Assembly: GCF_902459565.1 (NCBI RefSeq)
Contig: NZ_CABPSN010000002.1
Coordinates: 124,001 to 188,000, forward strand
Direction of reading: 5' to 3'
DNA: 64,000 bases
Origin: Pandoraea aquatica
GTDB taxonomy: Bacteria; Pseudomonadota; Gammaproteobacteria; Burkholderiales; Burkholderiaceae
This document shows positions 27,427-36,149 of the stretch, piece by piece. Position 1 is the stretch's first letter; each line of letters begins with the position of its first letter. The notes under the pieces were generated by a model, which saw nothing but the letters and a program-made list of their open reading frames with translations, was not told the DNA's origin and did not search any database. The position numbers and the translations under genes are program-made.

Positions 27427-28839
27427 CTACGCGTCCGCAGGCATACGACGCGCTTCTTCCTTCAACTTCGACAGCAGTTGGGCGCCGAGCGCCGTATCGT
27501 TGAGATCCGCATACGTGGCGCGGTCGCGATAGTGAAGCATCTCTGTGCCGTCCGAAACACCGATCGATGCAGACATGATCTCGTGATACGAGTGGTGGTT
27601 CTTCGGTGGCATCAGGTTCGCCATCATCACCATGCGCGCTTCGGCGAGCGACGGCCAATCCGAAACGTCGCCCGAATATGACGCTATTGCGCGGCACTGT
27701 GCGTAGTGGTTCAGGTAGCGCAGCGTATGTCCGCTCGGTCCGGAGATGACAGGCTTGTCGTGCACGATGGCCCCGAGCGCGAAGTTGATGATCGCCGGAT
27801 CGTTGCGGTCCGACGTCCTGACCATGTTCGAGCGGTCGCCGGTGCGATGTTGGCGGACATGCGCGCCAATCGGATTCAGCCACCGTCCGTTGTCTTCGTC
27901 GTTGGTGTACTCCGCCGTGCTCCACGTGATGTCCAGCACGTCGTGCAGCAGCTTGCGGCGCTCATCCAGGTCGCATCGGAACATGTAGTCGACGACATTC
28001 GCGCCCGCTGCGAATCCCTCTTCGCGCATCACGCGATCCACGCCGAAACGTTGGAGGACCTTGAGGAACGCATCTTCGCCCGCAGGGTTGTGCCGTAACG
28101 TCTCCCAGCGGCTTTGCATGACGTCGCGAATACGATCGGGAAGCTGAATCGGCGATTTGATCTCGGCGATGGGCACGTCGAACTCGCGGAGATTCCACGG
28201 ATGCATGGGGTTCTCGCGGTGCGGTGCGGCATTGAACATGTTGCGGCGGCGCTTCTCGTCCGGGGCGTGCGGGTCGTTGAAATGCTCGGCTTCCGCCTTG
28301 ATCAGCGTCGCGAGCACGTGGGCGTCGAGCGTATCGCGCGAGTTCAGACATTCGTCTGCGCCGCCAATCCCAACCTGCTCGGCGACGATTTTCGCCTGCG
28401 CTTTGGCGTCGAAGTCCTCGAACCGCATCGGTGCACCGGTCAGCGCACGGATGCGTCGCGCGATGTCACGAATCTCGGGGGCATCGCACAGCGTCTGCCC
28501 AAGCTTGCGCTCGAACTCCACGCGTGCCGAAGCCTTCGCGTAGTAAGGCGCGCAATCGAAGAGATTGCGTCCGGCGTCGCGACTGCGAAACTCATCGAAC
28601 ACCTTGATGTCGGGCAGCGAATCGACAGAGTCCGTTGAATCGGTGCGTGTGAGTCGTCCGAAGCCCATTTTCAGGGCGGGCATGGGCCGTTCCGGCGCCA
28701 TTTGTACATGCCGCTCCAGTGCGCGATTGTCGAACTCGCTTGCGACGCGTGCGCGGCTCATCATCTGCGCGCCCAACGTCATCTCAAGAAGGCTGCCGGT
28801 GGAATGCACGCGCGCAAGGTTGGAATGAACTGTCAACAT
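27427..28839 (-). CDS. Unrecognised 470-residue protein, candidate secreted effector with its own chaperone
   Basis: No signal peptide or membrane segment. The N-terminus is Ser/Thr-rich and disordered-looking (about residues 1-80), as in type III secretion substrates with a chaperone-binding region. The C-terminal half is more ordered, with conserved-looking blocks VISGPSGHTLRYLNHYAQ and NHHSYHEIMSASIGVSDG, whose His residues could be functional. The start lies only six bases after the stop of the CesT-like gene, so the pair is one transcription unit. I do not recognise the family; the effector role is inference from gene pairing. Confidence 0.6.
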   Translation of the reverse strand: MLTVHSNLARVHSTGSLLEMTLGAQMMSRARVASEFDNRALERHVQMAPERPMPALKMGFGRLTRTDSTDSVDSLPDIKVFDEFRSRDAGRNLFDCAPYYAKASARVEFERKLGQTLCDAPEIRDIARRIRALTGAPMRFEDFDAKAQAKIVAEQVGIGGADECLNSRDTLDAHVLATLIKAEAEHFNDPHAPDEKRRRNMFNAAPHRENPMHPWNLREFDVPIAEIKSPIQLPDRIRDVMQSRWETLRHNPAGEDAFLKVLQRFGVDRVMREEGFAAGANVVDYMFRCDLDERRKLLHDVLDITWSTAEYTNDEDNGRWLNPIGAHVRQHRTGDRSNMVRTSDRNDPAIINFALGAIVHDKPVISGPSGHTLRYLNHYAQCRAIASYSGDVSDWPSLAEARMVMMANLMPPKNHHSYHEIMSASIGVSDGTEMLHYRDRATYADLNDTALGAQLLSKLKEEARRMPADA

Positions 28840-28845
28840 AATGAA

Positions 28846-29331
28846 TTAATAGACCTCGTTTCTTAGAAATTGAACCAGCTTTCGGTACTCGGAGAAAAAT
28901 ACGTCGATATTCCCTTCAGCATCTTTATGAATATCTTCATAATCAACGTCCGTGAATCCGAGTAATAAGATGCCCTCCGTTTCTTCAATGAAAAGCATCG
29001 GAGAGCGGGTGATATCAGAAAAACAGTTTTCCGATATCAGATGAATTAGATGAGGCTGAATCAGCACCGCCGGTGGCACGTCGACACGGAAATAAACGTC
29101 GAACGTATCGACCGTTTCGTTGGCGCGGAAATAGAGCGCATCGCCGTTATCGAGCGTAATGCCAGCACCCGGAGAGGCTTGTGCTTGAAGGCCATGCAGG
29201 CCAAAGCGATGGGAAATGACGTCGAGCATTTCGTTCAGCTGACGTTGCGGCATTCCCGTGAGTGGCGAATGTTGCGGGGAATCGTTAGTGCGTTCCGTGC
29301 CGTGTGGCAGCGCGCGGAATGGGTGTTGCAT
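28846..29331 (-). CDS. CesT-like type III secretion chaperone candidate
   Basis: 161 residues, or 135 if translation starts at the ATG at 29253, which is closer to the usual size. It is strongly acidic with an alternating helix/strand pattern: QLNEMLDVISHRFGLHGL (N-terminal helix), a strand pair around DNGDALYFRAN and FDVYFRVDVPP, then ILLLGFTDVDYEDI and a C-terminal helix FFSEYRKLVQFL. This matches class I (CesT) chaperones, small dimers that bind one effector and keep it export-ready. It directly precedes the 470-residue gene. Base composition is clearly lower in G+C than the surroundings. Assignment is by fold pattern only. Confidence 0.6.
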   Translation of the reverse strand: MQHPFRALPHGTERTNDSPQHSPLTGMPQRQLNEMLDVISHRFGLHGLQAQASPGAGITLDNGDALYFRANETVDTFDVYFRVDVPPAVLIQPHLIHLISENCFSDITRSPMLFIEETEGILLLGFTDVDYEDIHKDAEGNIDVFFSEYRKLVQFLRNEVY

Positions 29332-29344
29332 GATGCGGTGTTCC

Positions 29345-29519
29345 GGTAGATGTTGTAACCGGGACGCATGTTAATGGCTCGCTGTCACGTCGAATAGACA
29401 GGTGCGCGTATTTGGGGTGAATCATGCGAAATGATTCTGATATTTCCCGTCTGCCCGATTCGTGTAATTCGAATTGAAATCTTTTATCGTTCGGCCGGTC
29501 GTCGGGTAAATCGTCAGGC
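29345..29519 (-). promoter_or_regulatory. Probable promoter region of the chaperone-effector pair
   Basis: A low-G+C segment between the adenosine deaminase terminator and the chaperone start. It includes the inverted repeat AATCAT-GCGAA-ATGATT (29420-29436). No HrpB-type box was found on either strand. Confidence 0.35.
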
Positions 29520-29544
29520 AAAAAAAAGCCGCCCGAAGGCGGCT
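29520..29544 (-). terminator. Rho-independent terminator after adenosine deaminase
   Basis: Read on the minus strand, the stem AGCCGCC / GGCGGCT with a four-base loop runs into eight T. It lies 42 bases after the add stop. Confidence 0.93.
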
Positions 29545-29585
29545 GAAGGTCGGGTGAGACCAAGGAAACGTGTTGCTGCGGGGTG

Positions 29586-30725
29586 TCAGCCCGCCAATGA
29601 ATCGGTGAGCGCACTGCGCGCGGCGTCGAAGTCCGCAGCAAAGCTGCGGTGCCAGTCGCGTCGCGTGGTGTCGTCGATCCACGCGCCGTCCAGCCCGTTG
29701 TGCATGAACTCGCGCAGGTCGCCGAGCGAGAAGCCGAAGTGGCTGAACATCAGCTCCCACGCTTGCGCGGGGTTGACCTTGTGCAGTGTCGGGTCGTCCG
29801 TGTTCGGATGAATCTTCAGACCGAGGCCGGGCATGCGACGGATCGGGTGATCCTTCGCCCAGCGCTCCGGTGTGAGCGTGCGCAGGTAGTACGAATTCGT
29901 CGGTACGACGGTAAAGACGATGCCGCGCTCGGCGCATTCGCGCGCGAAGTCCGGCGCGTCGACGATGGTGTAGCCGTGATCGATGCGGTCGCACTTGAGC
30001 AGTTCGACCGCGGTTTCGACGTTCGTCCAGGGCATGCCGAATTCGCCCGCGTGCGCCGTCGTCTTGAAGCCTGCGAGACGCGCATTGCGATAGGCCTTCC
30101 AGAACAGCTCGGGCGGACGGTCGTTCTCGCGATAGTCGATGCCGATGCCGATGACTTCGTCGGCGCGATGCGCGCGCATCCACTCGACCATTTCGACGGC
30201 TTCGCGCGGGTCGGCTTCACGGTCGATGCTCGGAATGAGACGACCGATGATGCCGTAGTCGCGCTGGGCGTCGCGAATGGCGGCGACGATAGCGTCCTGC
30301 GCCTTCGCGTAAGGAATGCCGGACGTGCGCACGGTGCCCGTCGGGTTCCAGAAGAACTCGCTGTAGCGCACGTTGTGCTCGGCGGCGTCCGCCAGATATT
30401 CGTAGGCGATGCGGTGCAGATCGTCCGGCGACATCAGCAGATGTTCGTCGAGCGCGCGCAGCACACGCAGCACGCCGACGGGCTTTTCGCCGCGCGTGTA
30501 GAAGCCGTCGATCTCGGCGCGATCGAGCGGCGCGTTCGACTTTTCGGCGAGCGCCACGAACGTGTCGTGACGCACTGCGCCGAGCAAATGGCAATGCAAT
30601 TCCACCTTCGGCATCGCATGGAAGAACGTGCGGTGCGCTTGCTGAATCTGCACGCCGGTGCGTGCGGCGGGCACGTGGCCCGGTGTCTCTGTCATAACGT
30701 CTTGTCTTGGTGAAGTCTTCGGCAT
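29586..30725 (-). CDS. add: Adenosine deaminase
   Basis: A 379-residue TIM-barrel hydrolase with the zinc and catalytic motifs in order: ELHCHLLG (H44, H46), TAHAGE, RIDHGYT and HPNTDDP. It deaminates adenosine to inosine, or adenine to hypoxanthine in the close adenine-deaminase subgroup; sequence alone does not settle which. It follows the NCS2 purine permease after 40 bp on the same strand, so imported substrate is used at once. Start may be 30725 or the ATG at 30695. Confidence 0.92.
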   Translation of the reverse strand: MPKTSPRQDVMTETPGHVPAARTGVQIQQAHRTFFHAMPKVELHCHLLGAVRHDTFVALAEKSNAPLDRAEIDGFYTRGEKPVGVLRVLRALDEHLLMSPDDLHRIAYEYLADAAEHNVRYSEFFWNPTGTVRTSGIPYAKAQDAIVAAIRDAQRDYGIIGRLIPSIDREADPREAVEMVEWMRAHRADEVIGIGIDYRENDRPPELFWKAYRNARLAGFKTTAHAGEFGMPWTNVETAVELLKCDRIDHGYTIVDAPDFARECAERGIVFTVVPTNSYYLRTLTPERWAKDHPIRRMPGLGLKIHPNTDDPTLHKVNPAQAWELMFSHFGFSLGDLREFMHNGLDGAWIDDTTRRDWHRSFAADFDAARSALTDSLAG

Positions 30726-30765
30726 GGGGGGCCGGCGCGAGGCGTCTCGTGCGCCAGCCGGTCGA

Positions 30766-32157
30766 TCAGTGACGCCCCACGACCGTCCAGAAGTAATACG
30801 CCAGCGGCAGCGCCAGCACGTAGAGGCCCCACGGCAATTCCTTGAAGCGGCCCATCAGCGCCTTGACCAGCACGTAGCACAGCAGGCCGCCCGCGATACC
30901 GGTGCCGAAGCTGTTCGAGAGCAGCGTGAGCAGTACCATCGCGAGGACGGGGAAGGCATCGCTGAAGTCGTCGAACGGCACATGACGGATCGTGCTGAAC
31001 ATCGACAGACCGATGAGAATCAGTGCGGGTGCCGTGGCTTCCTTCGGAATGGCCAGTGCTACCGGCACGAAGAAGCACACCAGCGCGAACATCACGGCGG
31101 CGGCAATCGACGTCAGACCGGTACGTCCGCCCGCTTCGACGCCGGCGGCCGATTCGACCAGCGCCGTCAGTGCGGGGATACCCAGCAGGGCACCGCCCGT
31201 CGCCGCAATCGAATCGACGAGGAACGGACGGTTGATGTTTTCCATATTGCCGTGCTCGTCGAGCAAACCGGCTTTACCGCCGACGGCGAGCGTGGTGCCC
31301 AGCGTCGAGAAGAATTCCGCCGCGAAGAAGGCGAACAGATACGGCAGTGCGGAGATCGTCAGCGCGCTCTTCAGATCGAGCTGGAACGCCACCGGCGCAA
31401 TGCTGTGCGGCAGCGAGATGAACGACTCGGGCACCTTCGTCACGCCCAGCGGCACACCGGCGAGTGCGGCAATCAGAATCGACCAGAGGATCGCGCCCGG
31501 CACCTTGCGGCCCTGTAGCAGCACGGCAACGCCCAGACCGATCAGCGCCACGATGGTGCCCGGTTTGCTGAAGTCGCCCAGCGCGAAGGCATTCGTCTTG
31601 GCATTGGCGATGACCATGCCCGCGTTACGCACGCCCAGCACCGCGATGAACAGGCCGATGGAGGCACCGAGACCCAGCTTGATGGCCGTCGGGATCAGAC
31701 GCGCCACGACGCTGCGTGCGCCGATCACCGTGAGCAGCAGGAACAGCAGGCCGGAGAGGAACGCGATGGCGATGCCCGTCTGCCAGGCGACGTGTTCGGT
31801 GGCCGCGAGCGTGACGCCCACGATAACCGAGCCGCCGATGCCGGGACCGACGACGAACGGCAGGTTCGCGTAGAAGCCCATCAGCAGCGAGAACAGCACG
31901 AACACCAGCATGACCGACGTGGTGGCCGCGCCGCGATCCATGCCGCCCGTGGCGAGCAGCGACGGAATCACGACGAGCAGGTACGCCGCAGCCAGGAATG
32001 TGGTGATACCGGCGAGTACTTCGGTGCGCACGCTGGAGCCGCGTTTGCCAATGGCGAAACGGCGCTCAAGCCAGCCGCCGGGGGCGGTCGCCGCATGGGA
32101 TTGGCCGTGCCCGGCAGGCGCTACGCGCTCGTTGTGCTCAGGAGAAGAGGTCTGCAT
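30766..32157 (-). CDS. NCS2 family purine permease (AzgA-like)
   Basis: A 463-residue polytopic membrane protein with the AzgA-type signatures TEVLAGITTFLAAAYLLVV and FVVGPGIGGSVIVGVTLAAT near the N-terminus and FLVDSIAATGGALLG. This NCS2 branch imports adenine, guanine or hypoxanthine with protons. It is first in the operon with add and divergent from a LysR gene. The 200-bp gap carries an inverted repeat at 32231. Confidence 0.9.
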   Translation of the reverse strand: MQTSSPEHNERVAPAGHGQSHAATAPGGWLERRFAIGKRGSSVRTEVLAGITTFLAAAYLLVVIPSLLATGGMDRGAATTSVMLVFVLFSLLMGFYANLPFVVGPGIGGSVIVGVTLAATEHVAWQTGIAIAFLSGLLFLLLTVIGARSVVARLIPTAIKLGLGASIGLFIAVLGVRNAGMVIANAKTNAFALGDFSKPGTIVALIGLGVAVLLQGRKVPGAILWSILIAALAGVPLGVTKVPESFISLPHSIAPVAFQLDLKSALTISALPYLFAFFAAEFFSTLGTTLAVGGKAGLLDEHGNMENINRPFLVDSIAATGGALLGIPALTALVESAAGVEAGGRTGLTSIAAAVMFALVCFFVPVALAIPKEATAPALILIGLSMFSTIRHVPFDDFSDAFPVLAMVLLTLLSNSFGTGIAGGLLCYVLVKALMGRFKELPWGLYVLALPLAYYFWTVVGRH

Positions 32158-32230
32158 AAGCCAAGAATAGAAGGTCTTTGCGTGGCACTTTACGTGCGTG
32201 CGACTATAAATAAAAAATGAAATTACTTAT

Positions 32231-32248
32231 GATTCGATAATTCGAATC
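32231..32248. promoter_or_regulatory. Inverted repeat in the NCS2/LysR divergent region
   Basis: The repeat GATTCG-ATAATT-CGAATC is a perfect six-base-arm dyad with an A/T centre, a plausible LysR-type operator. It contains TCGATAA, the same core as in the palindrome upstream of the porin at 35901. Confidence 0.5.
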
Positions 32249-32361
32249 TATTCTTCGTGACACTGGCGAATTCCGGGGCTTCCCCGGGGTCACCCTGGCT
32301 GGCCAGCGTCGCAAAACTGTTGTGTCCGGCACACTGACTGCCGGAACCTCTGGAGCGTGCC

Positions 32362-33396
32362 ATGGCGAGTTCGTCCCGTCGTAACGAAAACACTGCGAAC
32401 CGCGCGGGCGAGCCGCCTGCGTCCACAACACCGGCCGCTTCCATGGCTGCCACCGCTTCCACAGCCACCCCGCAGGTGCCGCCGCTGCCCGCGCTGACGC
32501 TGCGGCAGGTGCAGTACTTCGTCGCCCTCGCCCATTCACGCAGCTTCACGCAGGCAGCGCAGGCGCTCTCCGTCACGCAACCGGCGCTCACCGCCGCCAT
32601 CCGTCAGATCGAGTTCCTGCTCGGCGGGCGTCTCTTCGAGCGCTCGGCGCATCGTTTGACGCTGACCGAAGCCGGCACCACCATCCTGCCGCTGGCTGAG
32701 CGACTGCTCAACGCCGCACGCGGCACGTTCGACGACATGACCAGCACCTTCACGTTGCAGGCGCAGACGGTGCGCATCGGCTTCATTCCGTCGGTCGCTG
32801 CACGCTTGTTGCCGGTGTTGGGCAGCTTGCGAGACGCTCATCCGAACGTGCGCTTTGCGCTGTCCGATCTGCCGAACAGCGAACTGGTCGCCGCGCTCGC
32901 CCGGGGCGAAATCGACCTTGGCGTCGGGATTCGCGACGAGGCCGACGAAGCCGGTCACGCGGCCAACACCGAAGGCTTTCGCTGCGACGATCTGTTCGAC
33001 GACGAGATCGTGCTCGTGGCGCGTCGCGACGATGCGCTGGCGTCCGCCGAGTCGGTCAACTGGTCGCAACTCACCGAGCGCGATCTGGCCGTGTTCGTGC
33101 GCGGCAACGTCAGCGATTCCCTGCAACGCACGGGCGGCTCGCAAAACCTGCGACTCGAACCGAAGTACCGCATGGAATACACCGAGCCGCTTTATGCGCT
33201 GGTACGAAGCGGTCTCGCGTTAGCCATCCTGCCCAAGCTTTACACCCTGCATTTGCATGACCCCGCGCTCGTGGCGCTCGACGTGATCGCGCCGCGTGTG
33301 ACGCGCACCGTCGCGCTGATGTCGCTCGTCGGCAAAGAGCGCGGCCCGCAGGTGAGTGCGTGCCGCGACTGGATTGCGCAACATCTGGCGACGTGA
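32362..33396 (+). CDS. LysR family transcriptional regulator, probable purine-uptake regulator
   Basis: 344 residues, longer than the usual 300 because of a 45-residue low-complexity N-terminal extension before the HTH (SFTQAAQALSVTQPALTAAI). A substrate-binding domain follows (VRIGFIPSVAARLLPVLGSL). It diverges from the NCS2-add operon and converges on the porin-nucleoside hydrolase operon, so it is the likely regulator of both. The start might be further downstream. Confidence 0.88.
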   Translation: MASSSRRNENTANRAGEPPASTTPAASMAATASTATPQVPPLPALTLRQVQYFVALAHSRSFTQAAQALSVTQPALTAAIRQIEFLLGGRLFERSAHRLTLTEAGTTILPLAERLLNAARGTFDDMTSTFTLQAQTVRIGFIPSVAARLLPVLGSLRDAHPNVRFALSDLPNSELVAALARGEIDLGVGIRDEADEAGHAANTEGFRCDDLFDDEIVLVARRDDALASAESVNWSQLTERDLAVFVRGNVSDSLQRTGGSQNLRLEPKYRMEYTEPLYALVRSGLALAILPKLYTLHLHDPALVALDVIAPRVTRTVALMSLVGKERGPQVSACRDWIAQHLAT

Positions 33397-33440
33397 ATCG
33401 ACGGCACCTCTCGCGCGTTCATCGTCGGTTCATACGTACA

Positions 33441-33477
33441 AACACGGCGGCCGATCTTTTCGATGGGCCGCCGTGTT
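33441..33477. terminator. Bidirectional terminator between LysR and nucleoside hydrolase
   Basis: A perfect 12-base-pair stem (AACACGGCGGCC with its complement) and a T-rich loop separate the two convergent genes. Read from either side it ends in a short T-containing tail. Confidence 0.78.
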
Positions 33478-33510
33478 CGTTTGCTTCAGTCGTTCTGCGA
33501 TGCCGCGCGA

Positions 33511-34635
33511 TTACGGCAGACGCGAAATGCGCTCAAGCAGTGTTGCGTAGAAGCGGTCGGCATCGATGTCGGTGAGCCACAGGGCGTTCACCGGACGCTT
33601 CGTGCGACCGTTCCAGTCCACCACCGTCTCACCCAGCGTGAGCTGGCCCGTCGTCTCCACAGCCACGTTCACGCGACGGCCGCCGTACATCGTCGGGTCG
33701 ATCAGATAGCCGATGGTGCACGGGTCGTACATCGGGGCTTCGTCCACGCCACGGCGGCGCTTCTGATACGCCAGCGCAGCGTTGAAGATGTCGCCGACGA
33801 TCGGGCCGCAGCGATTCTTCAGTGCATGGAACGGGGCCACGCGCTCCGGCGTGATCAGCGTCTTGAGGCTGACGTCGCGCGGCACGATGGTCACCGGCAC
33901 GCCTGCGCCGAGCACGATGCTCGCGGCTTCCGGGTCGACGAAGATGTTGAACTCCGCCGCCGGCGTGTAGTTGCCGCGCTCGAACCACGCACCGCCCATC
34001 AACACGATTTCACGTATGGCCTTCGCGCCTTCGGGCGCGGCGGTCAGTGCCGTGGCGATGTTGGTGAGCGGGCCGATGGCGACGATCGTGATGCTGCCCG
34101 GTGCCGCTGCGCGCAGGGTGTCGATCAGATACGTAACGGCGTGCTGCGGTGCGAGCGGCGCACGCGGGTCGTGCAGCGGCGCGCCTTCGAGACCCGAGCG
34201 GCCCATCACATTCGCCACCGTCACGAGTTCGCGCATGAGCGGCTTCGGGCAACCGGCGTACACCGGCAGCGTTTTGGTCTTGTCGGCCCAGTCGCGCACG
34301 ATGCGCGCGTTGCGCTCGGTCAGGCTCAAAGGCACGTTGCCGCCCACGACCGTCAACGCCTTGAGGTCGATCTGATCGCTCGCGCCCAACGCCATCAGGA
34401 TGGCGACGGCGTCGTCCTGACCCGGGTCGCAGTCGATGATCACGGTGCGACGCGGCGAGCCTTCCGCCGTGAGCGGCGAGGCACCTTCGGTCTTCGTCAT
34501 TTGCGCGAAGGCGCTGCCGGTCATCGATGCACCGACGGTGGCCATCGACGCCGCCAACGACGTGCGCAGGAAGCTGCGACGGCTGCGCTGGCGGTCGTCG
34601 GTCGTCGTGTCTTTCAGTTCGGTCATTGTCGTCAT
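33511..34635 (-). CDS. Tat-exported inosine/uridine-type nucleoside hydrolase
   Basis: A 374-residue protein. The N-terminus has a twin-arginine motif SRRSFLR (R19, R20), a hydrophobic stretch and an AFAQ cleavage region, so it is probably exported folded by Tat. The mature part starts with the metal-binding motif DCDPGQDDA (about residues 68-76) of ribonucleoside hydrolases, with GPLTNIATAL and EFNIFVDPEAA blocks. It would cleave purine nucleosides to base and ribose outside the cytoplasm. It follows the porin gene by 19 bp. Confidence 0.9.
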   Translation of the reverse strand: MTTMTELKDTTTDDRQRSRRSFLRTSLAASMATVGASMTGSAFAQMTKTEGASPLTAEGSPRRTVIIDCDPGQDDAVAILMALGASDQIDLKALTVVGGNVPLSLTERNARIVRDWADKTKTLPVYAGCPKPLMRELVTVANVMGRSGLEGAPLHDPRAPLAPQHAVTYLIDTLRAAAPGSITIVAIGPLTNIATALTAAPEGAKAIREIVLMGGAWFERGNYTPAAEFNIFVDPEAASIVLGAGVPVTIVPRDVSLKTLITPERVAPFHALKNRCGPIVGDIFNAALAYQKRRRGVDEAPMYDPCTIGYLIDPTMYGGRRVNVAVETTGQLTLGETVVDWNGRTKRPVNALWLTDIDADRFYATLLERISRLP

Positions 34636-34654
34636 GTTGTCGAACCCGCTTGAA

Positions 34655-35794
34655 TTAGAACGTGTGGCGCATGCCCAGCGTCACGGCCATCTGACGCTTG
34701 GTGCTCGACGCAGCGTAGCCGAAGAGCTGTGCGTACTTGGCGTCGCCTGCGGCTTGCTGTGCGTTGAGCGTGAGTGCGACGTCCGTACGCTTGGACAGCC
34801 AGTAGTCGGCTTGCAGGTTGACCTGATGCCACTGCGGGCGCGTGTTGATCACATCGTACTTGCCCGACGTGAAGCCGTACGCCGCGCCCAGCACCAGCGC
34901 CGGGGTGACGTTGTAGTTCAGCGTCAGGTTGTAGTTCTGGAGATGCAGGTGCGAGTTGTCGAGGTACGTGTAGTTCACGTCCGAGAACATCGCGCCGATG
35001 AGCGCCGGGCCCCAGCGGTAGAAGCCGCCCGTGGCGAAGATGCGTTGCTGGCTCGCGAAGACGTTCGCACGCGTGGCGCTCTTCGAGAAGATCAGCAGCG
35101 GGCTGGCGTAGTCGTTGGCGATGGCGCCGTCGTTGTTCGTGCCGCTAAACGGATTGTTGTATTGCGCATAGGCGGCGTTCCAGTCGAAGTCGCCGTACTT
35201 GTAGCCGAGGCCGAAGCTGTAGGCGTTGTTGTTGCGGAAGCCCGTGGCCGAGTTCGAGAAACCGTATTGCGCGGTGCCGTGGAAGCCGCTAACCGTCGGG
35301 CTGACCCACTTCACCGAGTTCTGCATGCGCAGGTCGTTGTAGCCGTTGTCGTTATCGCCGATGTTCACGCCGTTGCTCGAAATGATGATCGGGCCAACGT
35401 AGTCGTGAATCGTGTCGTACTGACGACCCAGCGTGAACGTGCCCCAGGTCTTGTCCGAGAGGCCGACGAACGATTGACGACCGAACGCACGACCGTTCTG
35501 TGCGCCCGTACCGTTCACGATGCTGAAGCCCGCTTCGAGCGTGAAGATGGCCTTGGTGCCGTTACCGAGGTCTTCGGAGCCACGGAAGCCCCAGCGCGGA
35601 TTCTGGTTGGTGCCCGAGAGTGCCTGCCAATTCTTGCTGCCGCCCGTATTGCTCACATACCCCACGCCGCCCGAGATCAGGCCGTAAATCGTGACGTTGC
35701 TTTGTGCGTGTGCGGCGGTGGCGGCGAGGCCCATGGCGGCGATGGCAGCGATAGAGCCGGCAAGGCCCAGGCGGGCCAGAATCGTGGTCTTCAT
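34655..35794 (-). CDS. Gram-negative porin (betaproteobacterial OmpC-like)
   Basis: A 379-residue outer-membrane trimeric-porin type protein with a signal peptide (cleavage near AHAQS), the N-terminal strand VTIYGLISGGVGYVSN and the C-terminal MAVTLGMRHTF ending in Phe. It is first in an operon with the nucleoside hydrolase, which suggests passage of nucleosides into the periplasm. A long palindrome lies upstream at 35901. Confidence 0.93.
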   Translation of the reverse strand: MKTTILARLGLAGSIAAIAAMGLAATAAHAQSNVTIYGLISGGVGYVSNTGGSKNWQALSGTNQNPRWGFRGSEDLGNGTKAIFTLEAGFSIVNGTGAQNGRAFGRQSFVGLSDKTWGTFTLGRQYDTIHDYVGPIIISSNGVNIGDNDNGYNDLRMQNSVKWVSPTVSGFHGTAQYGFSNSATGFRNNNAYSFGLGYKYGDFDWNAAYAQYNNPFSGTNNDGAIANDYASPLLIFSKSATRANVFASQQRIFATGGFYRWGPALIGAMFSDVNYTYLDNSHLHLQNYNLTLNYNVTPALVLGAAYGFTSGKYDVINTRPQWHQVNLQADYWLSKRTDVALTLNAQQAAGDAKYAQLFGYAASSTKRQMAVTLGMRHTF

Positions 35795-35900
35795 GAGGTG
35801 TGCTTCTCTAAGGTCTAAGTCCGCGCGCTTGCGAAAGTTGGCGCGATTCGGACCGAACTATAGGGAAGGGTCTTGTATAAATATAATTTTGATTTTTTAT

Positions 35901-35923
35901 ATATCGATAAATTTTATCGATAT
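35901..35923. promoter_or_regulatory. Near-perfect palindrome upstream of the porin operon (probable operator)
   Basis: Two perfect 11-base arms, ATATCGATAAA and TTTATCGATAT, flank a single T. It sits in the A/T-rich promoter region about 107 bases before the porin start. The TCGATAA core is shared with the dyad at 32231 in front of the purine permease. Confidence 0.6.
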
Positions 35924-35954
35924 TAGCGTCGATCGCTCTTCGGATCGACGCTAA
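35923..35954. other. Hairpin, 12-base-pair stem, beside the palindrome
   Basis: Arms TTAGCGTCGATC and GATCGACGCTAA enclose an eight-base loop. No T-run follows, so it is not a standard terminator. It may insulate the porin promoter from the divergent accessory genes or serve as another operator. Confidence 0.4.
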
Positions 35955-36149
35955 GCCCGCATGGGGCCTTGTTGCGCGAGAGGATGCCCCAAAACAGGGC
36001 GTTTGTAACGACGTTGGCAAGGGCGTTGCGTACGGCAGACAGTGCGCCGACGGATCGCCGGCCGCTAACCCGGGCGATTACTGCAAGTGATCCGCTGGCT
36101 CGAAGGAACACGATGACGGCATACGAACGCGTGTTCATGGAGACCTGGG

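Noticed and set aside
25818-29519. HrpB/PIP-type promoter boxes (TTCG-N16-TTCG) for the effector-like genes
   Set aside because: Looked for by eye on both strands upstream of 26067 and 29331; spacing never fits.
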